NCBI GenBank assembly: GCA_950295325.1
Contig: OX485808.1
Coordinates: 16,760,527 to 16,824,526 of the forward strand
Reading direction: 5' to 3'
DNA: 64,000 bases
From: Polytrichum commune
Taxonomy: Eukaryota; Streptophyta; Polytrichopsida; Polytrichales; Polytrichaceae
The notes beneath the pieces were generated by a model, which saw only the letters and a program-made list of their open reading frames with translations, searched no databases and had not been told where the DNA came from. Shown here in pieces: positions 44,982-57,500 of the stretch (position 1 is the stretch's first letter; each line of letters opens with the position of its first letter). Made by a program: the position numbers and the translations under genes.

Positions 44982-46655
44982 CATTCAAGGCTAGGAGAGA
45001 ATCGAAGAGAGCAAAGTCATTGTTTGTGCATGAAAAGAGAGTGTCTCAAAGAATGGGAAACCTAGAGAGGAAATGAAATTGATATCTTGTCATACAAATA
45101 TTTTCAAGTTGAAGATAGTTAAACTTCTAGAGTTGTGATGTGGACTATAGTTCAGATCCAATACTTATGTAATTGTGGGAGAAAGTGAAACAAAGTTGAT
45201 TTTCCTGGTAAAATGGACTCCCATATGCCTACACACATGTCATTATTGAATTTTGGTGAGGCTTTGTAAGGTTAGCACATACTTGTGGTTCAAGGTCGAG
45301 TCACACATGTGCATAGTGACAAATCCTCATATACATAAAGGTCCTCACATAGAGAAATCCTCATATATAAAAAAGTCCACATATTAAAAAAAAGTCCTCA
45401 TTCATTTCCTACAACAGAAGTTATTGCATTCACCAAGGCACTCCATAAATAGAGAAAACCTCATATATATCCCAAATGTGCCTATCGAATACATATACAA
45501 TAGTCTAGCATCTGGAAACGAGTTGTAATCTAAGAGTCCAGTGATCGCCATCCCATACTTATAGCTCATCAAAGGCCTCCTCTCCATAGATTTGCATAGT
45601 GTTATCCAACCTTCTTATGTATAGAAAAGTTAGTCAACAAGCATCCAATGTGGTAGAAGATTATGTAATTGGGTCTTGTGGAGTCAAAGCGTTTAAGCAG
45701 ACGCCTAAATTTACACTAGACCACCAATACCCCACTTGCCTCTAATTTTGTAGCATACGTGCATCTTGTTCACGCAATTACATCGGGAATGTATGCTATA
45801 GGCATGATATCCCCCTCCCCATGTGGGGCAAAATGTATTGGTTGACCCTCACATGTCCAACATCGCCAAGTATCATCTGGAAGTAGTTGTTTGTGTGCGT
45901 GAAATATGCACACCAATGAGCATCTATATTGGACTCTCGTAGGCAAGCGATGTTATGAAATGACCCTAGATAACTAGAGTCAATGTACAAAGGAACAAAC
46001 CATTGTTGTCAATTATTTAAATCATAATTTTTATCGCGATACGTTGTTGGTGTATTGACGCTTATCAAAATATATTGCGGAAGGATCTTATGTGGTAGGT
46101 GTGTTTGTTATGCTTATTGATCCTTCTTCTTATTATTATTATGGTGCATCTAAGTTACTTAGCTTTGTGATACTTTGTCGCATCAACATTGTGAGCAAAG
46201 TTCTTTTTGTTATTTATTCATATATTTTATACTACCTATTTGAACAAAGTATCATCTCGAATATATTTCATATATTTGAACAAAGTATCATCTCGAAGTA
46301 GTTGTTTATATGAATTCAAGCGTCAAATTATAGTTCACTGACCCTAATCCCAATGACCTTGATTGGATAGTGGCTAGGCATCATATTGTAATAGTTTAAA
46401 ATGTTATTTTCTATTAAAATATTGTATAGTCATGATGAGTTGCAAATTCATAAATATTTAGATTATGACTAAATTATATACATTAGTCATGATATTAAAT
46501 AGACTCAGGGCCCTAATTTGTATCAAATTGTCACAATAGATGATCAAAGATTGGGCACTAAATGAAAAATTGCAGCAATGGCGATGACTTAGAATTTAAT
46601 GTTGTGTTCTTGATGAAGGACTAGCAGTGGTCCAAATAAATGACTCCGCATAATG
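44982..46655. other. AT-rich spacer, no gene seen
   Basis: No gene was recognised. Around 45320-45405 the word AATCCTCATATA or AGTCCTCACATA recurs at short intervals. Near 46238-46292 the word TTTGAACAAAGTATCATCTC is duplicated at a spacing of about 34 bases. Confidence 0.35.
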
Positions 46656-46815
46656 AGGTTTTGAACAAATAGTAGTCAACCATGCTATTTCGGCTTGCTC
46701 AATCTTTCAACTTGACTTCAAATTTCACATTGGGCGAAATAGAAGGTCGAAAGTTGGTTGAATTGGAAGAAGCAAATTCTAATGGACCTTCCTAAGAGGC
46801 TCATATTTAAGCTTG
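46656..46815 (-). repeat. Duplicated protein-like segment, diverged copy
   Basis: On the - strand it parallels the segment at 47640-47780: words TCCATTAG, CAATTYAACMAA and TCTATTTYGCCCAATGTGAA appear in the same order. It is more broken than the 47-kb copy. The origin is unknown. Confidence 0.4.
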
Positions 46816-47473
46816 AGGTGGAAGCACCTAGACGGATACTTTCAACACTTTATTATATATAAGGTAGACGAATCTATTCTAGAGGATTACATCTTAAACG
46901 TTTTTAAACTTAGAGAATACACATTTTATCTAGTTTTTTAAAATGTAAAAAGAAAACAATTTTAAATCACTTTTTATGTATGTGGTAGACGAGCCTAATA
47001 TGGAGAGTTACATCTTGAGGTATATTACAATTTGAGATCCATTAGGAGTCAAGATACACGTCTCTTCAACATTTCAAAAAAAAATTGTAAATTTAAAATC
47101 ACATCTAAAACTTCAATTTTTGTTTTATGATCTTGGAAGTATTTTTTTGAGGTAATATAGACCTAGTAGGACCTCATATTGGTTTATGACAATTCCTATG
47201 CATAGAGACTATTGTTGTCTTGATACTTTATCCTACACACTCAGCATGTGTCTTGAAACAAATACCTAATGAGCCCATTAAACACTACCTTGGCATTAAA
47301 TACCCTCACTGCGTGCTTTGAACCCAACACCCTAGCAACCAATCATAGCAAAAGAATAGGAACGGATTTTCTTGTCTTTGAAACATTAGTGTGCATCTTG
47401 TCCCTAAAACTATGCGTATCTTGTCATGATTAGAGAGCTTATTTCGCTACTTGCCTCTCCCATGTCAGTGCTT
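46816..47473. other. AT-rich spacer, no gene seen
   Basis: The word GTAGACGA(A/G)CCTA appears twice (46864 and 46986), followed in each case by GAGGATTACATCTT or GAGAGTTACATCTT. This is a local diverged duplication. No gene was seen. Confidence 0.35.
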
Positions 47474-47790
47474 CTAAATTCCCTTCATAGATATGGGCTC
47501 CACCCAACTCCTACACCTCCCTCCCTCACTGCATTTTGGGAGCTTTAGAAACCTATGAACCCATTTCTCTAATTTATTCCCAAGAGTTCGGTATCTAGTA
47601 ACCCCATCGGAATCATGTGTGTCTAACTTAAAAAGCTTTGGACAAGTGGCCATATTCAACTCCGCTTGCCTTCCATTGACTCCAAATTCACATTTCATTT
47701 GCACAAAATAAAAGGATGGAAATTTGTTCAACTGGAAAGGGTCAAACACTAATGGACCTTCCCAATCAATGTTCAATTAGATGTTAAAGT
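47474..47790 (-). pseudogene. Protein-like segment of about 100 codons, unrecognised, present twice nearby
   Basis: The - strand frame includes WEGPLVFDPFQLNKFPSFYF, then LFKLDTHDSDGVTRYRTLG and KLEKWVHRFLK. I do not recognise a family. The first third has a diverged copy at 46656-46815 in the same orientation, which suggests a decayed mobile-element or duplicated gene segment. No splice-linked partner exon was found. Confidence 0.3.
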
Positions 47791-48519
47791 TGGATGCGGG
47801 AGGAGTTGAGTATGGATACGACAACCAGTCGGCAAAAATGTAATCAAAAGTGTGCACTTGTGACTCAGATTGTTGAATCAGTTCTGCAATATAGCAAACA
47901 AGGCATGATTAGGTTCAAAGATTTGTCTAGAGGAAAAGACCACTTGGCATTAATGTTGTCATGTCTGTGATGATTGAAGAAGGAATTGAACTGTGTAGTC
48001 TGCTCGGAAGACAACAGATTACAAATTGCCACATGCAAGTGTATACATCATCATAGCAATTAAAGATGGACCTATTATGATTGATGTATGAGAAATGGTC
48101 AAGGGACGGAAAACTTATGATTGGAGTAAAAGCTCTTGTAATTGTAGAGAAATGCAACGAGCACCATAAGGTACTGTAAACTACAGTTGCTAAAGTAGAT
48201 TACATATTCATCGTTTCTATGCCTTCATGTATAAAAGATCAAAGACCATAGAGATTAGAAAAATCAAGAAAAAACTGACTACATCAAAGTGGCTTAAGCT
48301 GCTCAGCAAAGTCCCAATAAGCTGAAATCTTCAGCTTCAAGTCCCTTCTTCAATCACATACTGCACAGGGATAGTTCTCACTGCTGAGTCATTTAAAAAG
48401 AGAGCTATCTCAACCATTTTGGAGCTTTTGATACATGGGAACATCAAGGATCAAAAACCGATCCTCAGTCTACGAGGTTGGTTGGTGACAAGGAATCTAC
48501 ATAGTCCTCATCATTATGC
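47791..48519. other. Downstream flank and probable 3' UTR of THO2
   Basis: This lies 3' of the THO2 stop (gene on -). No clear polyadenylation site could be fixed. No other gene was seen. Confidence 0.4.
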
Positions 48520-51500
48520 CTATTTACGGTGGTGACGCCGCGACTTCATATCTCCCCTTGGGCGTTTCTCCTCTTCCCAATCTCCCCTATCAAAAGACGA
48601 CCTGTACCTTCAAGTTAAGGAGCACTGTGGCAAAGATCACAAACTCGTGTAGTGATGTCACCTACAATCCGTAACATCACAAACTTTCCAGAGGCAAATT
48701 ATAGTGTAAAACTATAAAATGCTGAAATAACTTCATGGTTTCCAGTTGATGTTGTGATGATAAATTTTCCTGATTTTTGAGTATTTGTCCACTGACCTAA
48801 AAGGTAGAGGGTGCTAAAACCAACAACCTAAAATTTTGCACAATAAGTACATATTAAATCTGAGAATGTCCACCTTAACATCAGGGTCCTATATCACTTA
48901 GGGTAATCTACCAATAAAACTTTGGTATAACTTTTGTGTACGGAATCCAAAGAAGGCATTCTTTTTCATTTGCCAATGAGTGACGTTTAAAATTTTATCA
49001 ATTTAATAATACGACACTGATATGTACAATTGGGTTGATCCAGTCTAATTTATTAACATTCCAAACTATTTTCAAAATTATTGATACAGTACAAAATATT
49101 ATAAATTATTGATTTGCAGTGGTTAATGTACGGATAAATAAACAAAGTTATAAGTTTTTGTGATCTGGTTTTGATCCAAGGTAATTTGCATGGGTAAGGG
49201 ACAACCTATTTGCGAGGTAAACCTATTCACGAGGTCAACCTATTCACGAGGTCAACCTAATTGCACATATCAGTTTAGATATAGTCAGCTCTTAAAGTGA
49301 CGGTTTTAGCACCCTCTACTTGTACATGAGAAATAGGCTACATGAGAAAACAGAGACTGAGCAAGGGCAAGGACATGCAACACAAGTGTAGAATGAAAGG
49401 ATACTGATCGTGTTCCCGCCTTGTCACCTTCGAGCTGTCCTTCCCATGGACACGGCCGCTACTAGGGCCCTTGTCATAAGGTTCCTCCACATATAAAGCT
49501 CCACGAGCTGCTAATGACCCCCCTTTCCTGTCCCGATCACGACCCTCATAAGGCAGCGAGGGACCACTCATAGGCGCAAGAGCAGCGCCAAAGTTGGGAA
49601 GCATTTCATTTCCTGGAAGGTGGTCACGTTTGATCCGTCGGCGTTTCCCGGACCCAGAAGCCAGGTCATCCTCCTTCATCTGCATGGCCTTCTCTTTCTC
49701 CCGCTCCCTTTCTTTGTCCACCTGCAGTGTAGCCGGCTTCATTGGTACATACTTTTGGAGTGAACAACCTCTTCATCAACTCTATCACATCATCAAGACT
49801 TAGAAATGGTGACGTGCTTCCAGACCCTCATCAGCCATGTCGATGCAATTAACCGACTGCCTGACACTGTCTGCCCAGATTTATAATTGCACTGATTGTG
49901 TCTTCTTTTCGCATGGACAACACACCACGCGGAAGAGAGTTGGAAGGCCCATGATATGTATTGTACCCTGGAACAAGTTTTAAATCAGAAGATCCACCAA
50001 AGCTGGAAGCACCAGCACCAGTGTGGATATGACCCTACCGACTGCCTGACAATGTCTGCCCAGATTTATGTTTGCACGGATTGCATCTTCTTTTTCGCAT
50101 GAAAAACACACCAGGTGGAACAGAGTTGGAAGGCCCATGCAACGGATTGTATCCTGGAACGAGTTTAAATCAGAAGATCCCACCAAAGCTGGAAGCACCA
50201 GCACCAGGGTGGATGTATAACCCTGCTAAAAAGCTTTGCAAGGAGTTGCAAATCTGAAGCCATGCGAATACCACAGGGGCGATGAATTGCACAAGAGGGG
50301 AAACGGAGCCCTTGGTATCCCAAAGAAGCCAAAGGAATGTTTTCACGCCTTGTACAGAAACACATTTCTCTTTTATGTTTCCCATCCATTTGTAGGGATC
50401 CACACTGGCCATCTGAAATCTCTCAAACCTGTGTGGCAACACTTCCATCTGGAACCGGACATATCTCTTTGCAATGCATGTGACAGGCTGTCAACCATTC
50501 CAGCACCATTCAGCTTAGAAGCTTTACTGCAGTACCATGCCCTGGTTTGACCAAGACTTGTGCTCTTCCAGCAGATGGCTACTACATGTATGCATCACAG
50601 TCAGTTTGGTTATTGTAATGTAGCTCCATGCTTTTCCAGACATTTAAGTGGTAATTCACAAATATCAAGGGTGGAAGAGGTATGAATTTTATAGGATCCA
50701 TTACGAAGCTGCTCCAGAACGACTCAATCTTCACAAACTGATTAAATTCTGCAAAATAGGGATCTGTAATGAACAAACCTTAAGAGCCTGCAGTTCTCGA
50801 TCTTCCATGCGCTGCTTCCTAGTCCGAACCTCATCATCTCTCCTTTTTTTGGGCTCCTCAATAATAGGACCACCATTGTCCTCTGTCCTCCTCTTATCCA
50901 ATTTCTCATGGATGCGTGGTGAGAGCCTTTGAACATTTCGAACCGGACGAACATCAGAAGCTTCATCAACCCTTATCCTACCAACACCAACTGTACGTGG
51001 TACCACATTTGGAGGAATTGGGGGAGGAGGAGGTAAATTTTGAGGCTGATTCTGCATTGGGAAACGGTCATCTGGGTGTGGTTGCTCTACTGGTAAGTCC
51101 ATGTATCTTTGTCTTGCTCGCTCCTCCTTACCTCGATCATCGCGTACCCTCTCACTACGTTCAAATCCTCGTTCAGTAGCCCTGTCAGACATCCTATCTA
51201 TAGATCTCTCCCTTCCAAAATTGTCAATTGACCTATCTCTGAACCGGTCATTAGGATAATCCTCACCGCGGTCCCTATCCAACCTGTCTTGTATGCGGTC
51301 CACAGGTCTGGAGTCTCTCTCAACTCGGTCAGGTTGTCTTTCTCCCACTCTTATTCCCATTCTGTCACGCGGCCTATCAAGAGACCTCTCTCGTGGCCCC
51401 TTGTCAAAAGAATCATGCAATCCTCTGGAATCACGATCTGCCAACCGCTGATCAGAAATTCTCTCCCTATCAGAGGTACGAACAAGTTCCCCGGCTTCAA

Positions 51501-54500
51501 TGTTCTTGTCGACCCCACTATCAGGTCCTTTTCTACGCTTTGGCCCTCGCTCGGTGTCTTCTTGATTTACAAACCTCTTTGGTTGTCTCTCCCTCGTCAA
51601 CTCCTCCCCTTGTCTTGTACTAGCAGCACTGGTGTCATCTCTGTGGACTGGGGACTTTACTGCTGGTCCACTCACATGATTGTCATTTGCTTCAGATTTT
51701 TTCTGCTCTCGTTCTGCGACTTTTGAGTCAGATAACTTTGCAGCTGGGGGGTCCACTACTTTGAGATTAGTTTCATTCTTCAGGTCTGAATTTCGTCGCG
51801 ATCCATTGTCCTGATTACTTCTTCCCTCCCCTCTATTTGACAAAGGTGCCAAACCCTTAGCTGGACCACCCTGATTCCCACTTGCACTACCATTGCTTGT
51901 AATTCCTGTGATCGTTGAAATGCGCGAACGAGAACCTCCCCCAGTCTCAGTTCGAGTTTCTCGCTCAACCTTAGCTGGAGATAAAGCTCCTGCTGTTCGG
52001 GTTGGTGCAGCATCCTCCCTGACAGCACTAGTAAAAACCACATACTCAACACAGTACTTTCTTGAACGCGGACAAAACCCAACAACACTACTACACTATC
52101 TACACAAATCATGAGTACATCCAATCCACAGATTGGAGAATGAACCTGGTTAAAAAGCTACCCAATCTACAAAATTTTAAACACCAAAAACAGGAGACAA
52201 AAATTCGAAGGACAACATGCACAAAAAAAGCAGGTCTTTAGTTGCAAGGGTGACTCACATGCTTGTGGGAGCTTGCGAGGCACTTGAAGATGATCTACGA
52301 GCACTGGATCTTCCACCCTGCGGGACACCCTGTGAGACAAGAAGAAATGCTTTAATTGGATGGCCAATTGTGGGGAATTCAAGCTCTAATAAGGTAGCAG
52401 TGCCTAACTTCATCAGTGACCCAGTTCCAACACCTGATTTTGGTCCCTTTGCATGTGGCTACCATCCCTTAATTGGTTAGCACCCTCATACAATTATTTT
52501 AGTCTTGATAGAATATGTGATGTGTGCAAAGAGGCTTCATTACTAGCCACCATATTGCCTACAATCTAAATAGAGGCAAGTTGGTATGGAGCTCCATTAC
52601 TTCCCAAGAGCGACTCCATATTGTTGGCCCTGATTTATTGTGGGCTTGAAATCTATTATGTCATGTGGGCTAGTGCAAAGTGGCTGGTTAAATTAATCAC
52701 TTGTTTCAATTTTTCTTGACCCCCAAACCCTTGCTCATCCAAAATAATTGCATAATGTCAACATCATAAATCTCAACCATACAACATCATAAATCTCAAG
52801 AAATTGCATGCAGATGTGAAGTGACCACTATTGCATCTCCAAGATTGGAAGATGCATAGTGACAAAATTAGGTACAAGTGAATATCGCTCTGTGCACAAC
52901 TTGGCTCGACACGACTGTTTATGAAGGGCATGCATTTGGTTCATCACACTTAACTACACACAGATGTACCATTAGTGTGGTTGGAAAATTAATGTGGTAA
53001 TAACTAATGTGGGCCAGACTGCTTGTCTAGGGGTGAAAATAATGTGGGCCCGAGACCCCGGGTCTTCCCTAAGTCTTCCTGAAGACTTCCAACCAACACC
53101 TTGAATATTAGTTCATGGACCAAAGTAGCTTAAAATAAAATAGTCACCCACAGAAACTTCCTACATGAACAATTAATGTGGTCCACACTAATTTGAGCTC
53201 AAGATTTGATGTGGGTTGAATATTAAAGTAGCCCACAGTAATGGGAATTAATGTGGGTAGAGAACTACTGTGGCCCACACTAATAGGACTATTTATTGTA
53301 AGGTGCTCCCAAAGATCTCAATTCTCCCTTGCACCCTTCTCTGTGACTGAAAAGGGTCAAATGAGGTTTGTGACTTTGAACATTTCCAAGTTAGACATGT
53401 TCTGATACATGTGATCTTTATGTCGATGAGCTCATAGTGTAATCCAAGTTGGATAATGTTTCCCAGTTCAGTAGGGGGCTGTAGTGCTCAAAGCGTCCGT
53501 CATAGGCCCTTCTACCTTAATACAGTGAGTTGTTTTGTGGATAAGTCAATTCAATTCCAGCAGCATCTGAAGTTGTTCTGTTTTAAAAGAAATCCTTATT
53601 TCCAACAGTAATCCATTACCTCCTAGGTGATCAAAGGCCTCAAACTGAACTCTTTCCAATGACATGAATACCCACTATAAGAAATTCATACCTCAGTGTC
53701 AATATTGGACATCTTTGATGTTTTGGGTGCTCCTTCTTCACCTTTCGTACTTGCTGCCCCTTGATTGGCTTGTCCTGCACGTGATAGAGTTTCTGCTGTT
53801 CCTCTATTAGATGCTTGGGCAGAACTTCGACCGGATGGTCCAGGGGGTTTTGCATCATGAGAAACTGATGACTTTCCTGTGGTCCCTGATGGCTGAAATG
53901 CTGGGGCCTTTGCAGAGAGCCCAGATCCTTTGGTAGAATTCTCAGTTTTTGTTGAAGCAGATAGAACTGGTGTGGAGATTTCTGATTTAGTATCAGTCTT
54001 GACTGCCTCTGCCTTTGAATCAACTTCCTCCTTTGTGGGATTTGCTGTAATGTCTGCAGCCACTACTGAGCTTGGAGCAGGTGATGATGATGTCACAACT
54101 CCAGTCTTTGCAGGCGCTGGTTTGATTTCAAGGTAACCCATTGAGAATTCTTCATCAGTGAGCCAAGCATTCTGCCATGGTCAAGTACAGCAATTTTGTC
54201 ACAAACTGAGACTGACTTAGAGGATATACACACACATACATAGATACGAAGATGACAGCAAGTTTATCTTCATCTGCAAAAACTTAAATCATGAGGCAAC
54301 TACTCAGCACCTCACATTCTAGTTATAAGAAAAAAAAAAAAAAAAAACAGAAAAGAAAACCTATTTTGCTTTGTCTCATTCAGCACAAAGAAAAACATCC
54401 GCTTCATGAAGTATCATCTTTATAGCACCTCGTTAACAACTGAACTTGTTTTGTTGAGACAACAAATTTTCCCTAAGATTCTATTACATTCCAGTGCTTT

Positions 54501-57500
54501 GTGATGTTGAGCACATTTGAGGCAATTCATACAGGAAATTAGACAAGACATTGATCTCATTACAAACACCAATGGGTTGACAAAATCAACATCAGAATTG
54601 AATTCAGATGACAATTTAACCTGTAAGCATGTCTAAATTGTTGTAAGAACTTTCAGGTGACCATATTCACAATACATTGTGTTGGAATAAAGACTGGCAT
54701 CAACCCGTACATCCAGAGACCTCACTTTACAGACAATACCTCCGTCAACTATGTCAATTAGATAAAAATACAGCAACCCATATTTATAAAACAGGTAACT
54801 TCTCCAATTCATAGCATCAGCTTTCTCTCCAATTAACCACATAGTTATGTATAGAAGCTGTACCAAGAAGGCCGTGTCACACCTCCCTATCGAAGAAAGT
54901 AAAAGCCACCACTGTCCAGCTTACTAACAAGCCCTTCTCATGAATTTCAGAAGACTTAAAATACAGACTCTAACCATAGGTTTCAGTTCCTCCTTTGCCG
55001 TTTTTAAGTTTGGAATCGTGTGGACATTCCCTCACTCTTCTATAACCAGTTACGGAGACAGCATAACAATCACATAAAAGAAGAATGTTTCTAAAACCAG
55101 AAACCTTTGATGCCACAAATGTTTCAAATTTGCTTGTCATAAAAAGAGCAAAACTGGTATAGGATAAATAGAAGAAAAAGACCTTGCGAGAAGCAAGCGC
55201 TGCAGCAACACCTGTAGCTAGCACCTTGAGATCTTCCCTCTCGTCTCCTTTAATTTTTATGACCTGTAGCAAAGATTTCATACAAAAGATTTAGAGCCCA
55301 ATGCCTTCAATAAATGACCCCTTCAACTTGTAGATTTGACCTTTACACTCATTACATGCAGATCTAAGTTTCTGACAGAAAACTGTTTACTCAAAATGAA
55401 TCACCACTGTGCTGGATGTTCATTTGCACAAATTATTCAGACAGCACTGACTGGTTCATACATAAAAATATTGATTGCTGAACCAAAAGCATAAATTATG
55501 ACACTCACTTTTGATTTAACTACATAAGAGTTCTTTTTAGTTTGATGCCAAAATATCCAACCCAAAACTAAGAGTGGATAGTAGGAGACAAACCCTTCTC
55601 TCAAGATTGACCCCACTTTTCTTCATAACTGGAAAGACACTTGCAATCTTTGTGAGCACTGTGAGACCATTGCGGATCTCCATGTATTCCTCTGATTCTA
55701 AGCATTGAACAAGAAGCCGAGTTAACCTGGAGTTCCATTTCCAGTGAACCTGCCAACACAGCAAACATATTCAGTTACTACATTGAGAATGTGAGAAGAA
55801 ATTATGAAACATCTTAACAGGCAGAGAATGACTTTGGCAGAGAATAACATTTGTTTGATAAAGGGTGCAGTGGTTACCCGGATGTACTGCCCAAATGTCA
55901 CACGGGCACTGTTTGGATCCCTGTAGAAAACAGCAAAACCTGGCATGTTGCCACATTCCTCCTCATAGATTTTCTCGCTACTCTGCTCATACAAAAACCA
56001 CAATAAGAACTAGTGTGACTATTATAAAAGTCAGGACTAATAGCCTTTCTTGAAGTAAATACAGCAAACAGCTCTCCTTAATTATCTACAGACAACGCAC
56101 AAGTCACTACCAGCTCTTCAACCATAAATCTCCACAGCAATTCGAGTCATTCCACATAATGATCTTGGATATAGGTATTAAGAAAAACCTTCCAATAATA
56201 AGCCATCTTCAAGGTCTCACAAAGAAAGCGCCCTAATCTTCCTGCCTCATACTCAGTACAGCAACAGATCATTGGGAACAGAGTCTTGCAAATAAGGGCA
56301 TCAATGTGATTGATGGTATTGAAGAAGGGCGTCCCTAACTTATGAATTGTCTGTACAAATCTGGCAACAAGAAATGCAATTACACAAATCAGTTCACCAT
56401 TAAACCCCAGCAAAGAATAGAACTACAAAAACATTCTCTTATCGCAACAAACAAAATCTCAACTTCCTAGCAGACACAAGCAGGACGTTCTGATTTACGA
56501 AGAAAGGTGACTGTCCCAAAACCATACAAGTACTGAGATATTTCTGAACCAGGCAAATGCAAAAGGCAGGTTAAATAAGCATCTACACCAACAATTCCAA
56601 AGAGAACTGGAGCTAGGTAGCTCCTATTGGACATTCCAGAGGCTACAACATTCACCTAAGGATCTCCGGACAGATGGACACGATACCAGTAACCTTATAG
56701 GATGGTCTATATTACAAACCTGGCACAATATACAGCATCCACCATGCTCATCACACATCGTGGAAAAATGCATCGTTGCAAGAACTCCATGTTGATCTTC
56801 AAGGACTCAGAACACGAAGCTAGCCACCCATCTTTTTCACGCATCAAACGCTGGTTAACAGCAGTCACGTTCCCCTCTTGTTTCAGTGATTCAGCTGACA
56901 ACCTATCCAGGACTTCCTGAATCTTCTCTTTATCCTTTTTCCTCTTTGCAATTGCAGCATGTGAGTTATCAGAGCTCTCTTCTAAGACCTTAAGAGCTAT
57001 TCGCTGCTTTGCAATCTCAGCCTCGTATCGCTTCTTTGGTACATATAAATCGAGAAGTGTTAAACCCCAGAAGGTTGTGTAGAGTTCTGGAGAGAGGCTG
57101 ATCCAGGCCTTAGCTGGGAGTATATTGCGGATCACCTCAAGCAGCTCTGTCCACCTGAGTTGGGAAAGATAACAATATCAATACTAGAACATATCCAGAA
57201 GTACACTGGGAACATAAAGTCTTGGAAACAAGAAAGCAATTGTCTTTTGAGCCACAATATCTGCAGAAAGTCTTCAAAGATTGAAATGCCAAAAGTTTAC
57301 TTGAATGTCTTCCGATTTGGACCCAGGTCCAGTGTCAGATCAGAAGTTGGCTTGCTTGTATCATCCTTAGAATTGCCTTGAGTAATGGACTTGACTGTAT
57401 CAGCAGGCCATGTCCAGCTAGCACCCTTATGTGGTTTAAACAAGCGCATTACAGGCCTATATATCAAGAATGCCACCTGCTCCCACCAAGAATGTCAGAG

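Noticed and set aside
47927-48157. 76-codon - strand frame downstream of THO2 as an extra exon
   Set aside because: The THO2 stop at 48520-48522 follows the conserved Arg/His/Lys tail, and no splice junction links this frame to the gene.
49203-49262. CRISPR-like array
   Set aside because: The 17-bp units are directly adjacent without spacers. This is a minisatellite in a plant intron.
51289-51726. 145-codon + strand frame opposite THO2
   Set aside because: It is the complement of the Arg/Asp-rich THO2 tail exon, whose phase and conserved HPDDRF and PPPPP motifs settle the coding strand.
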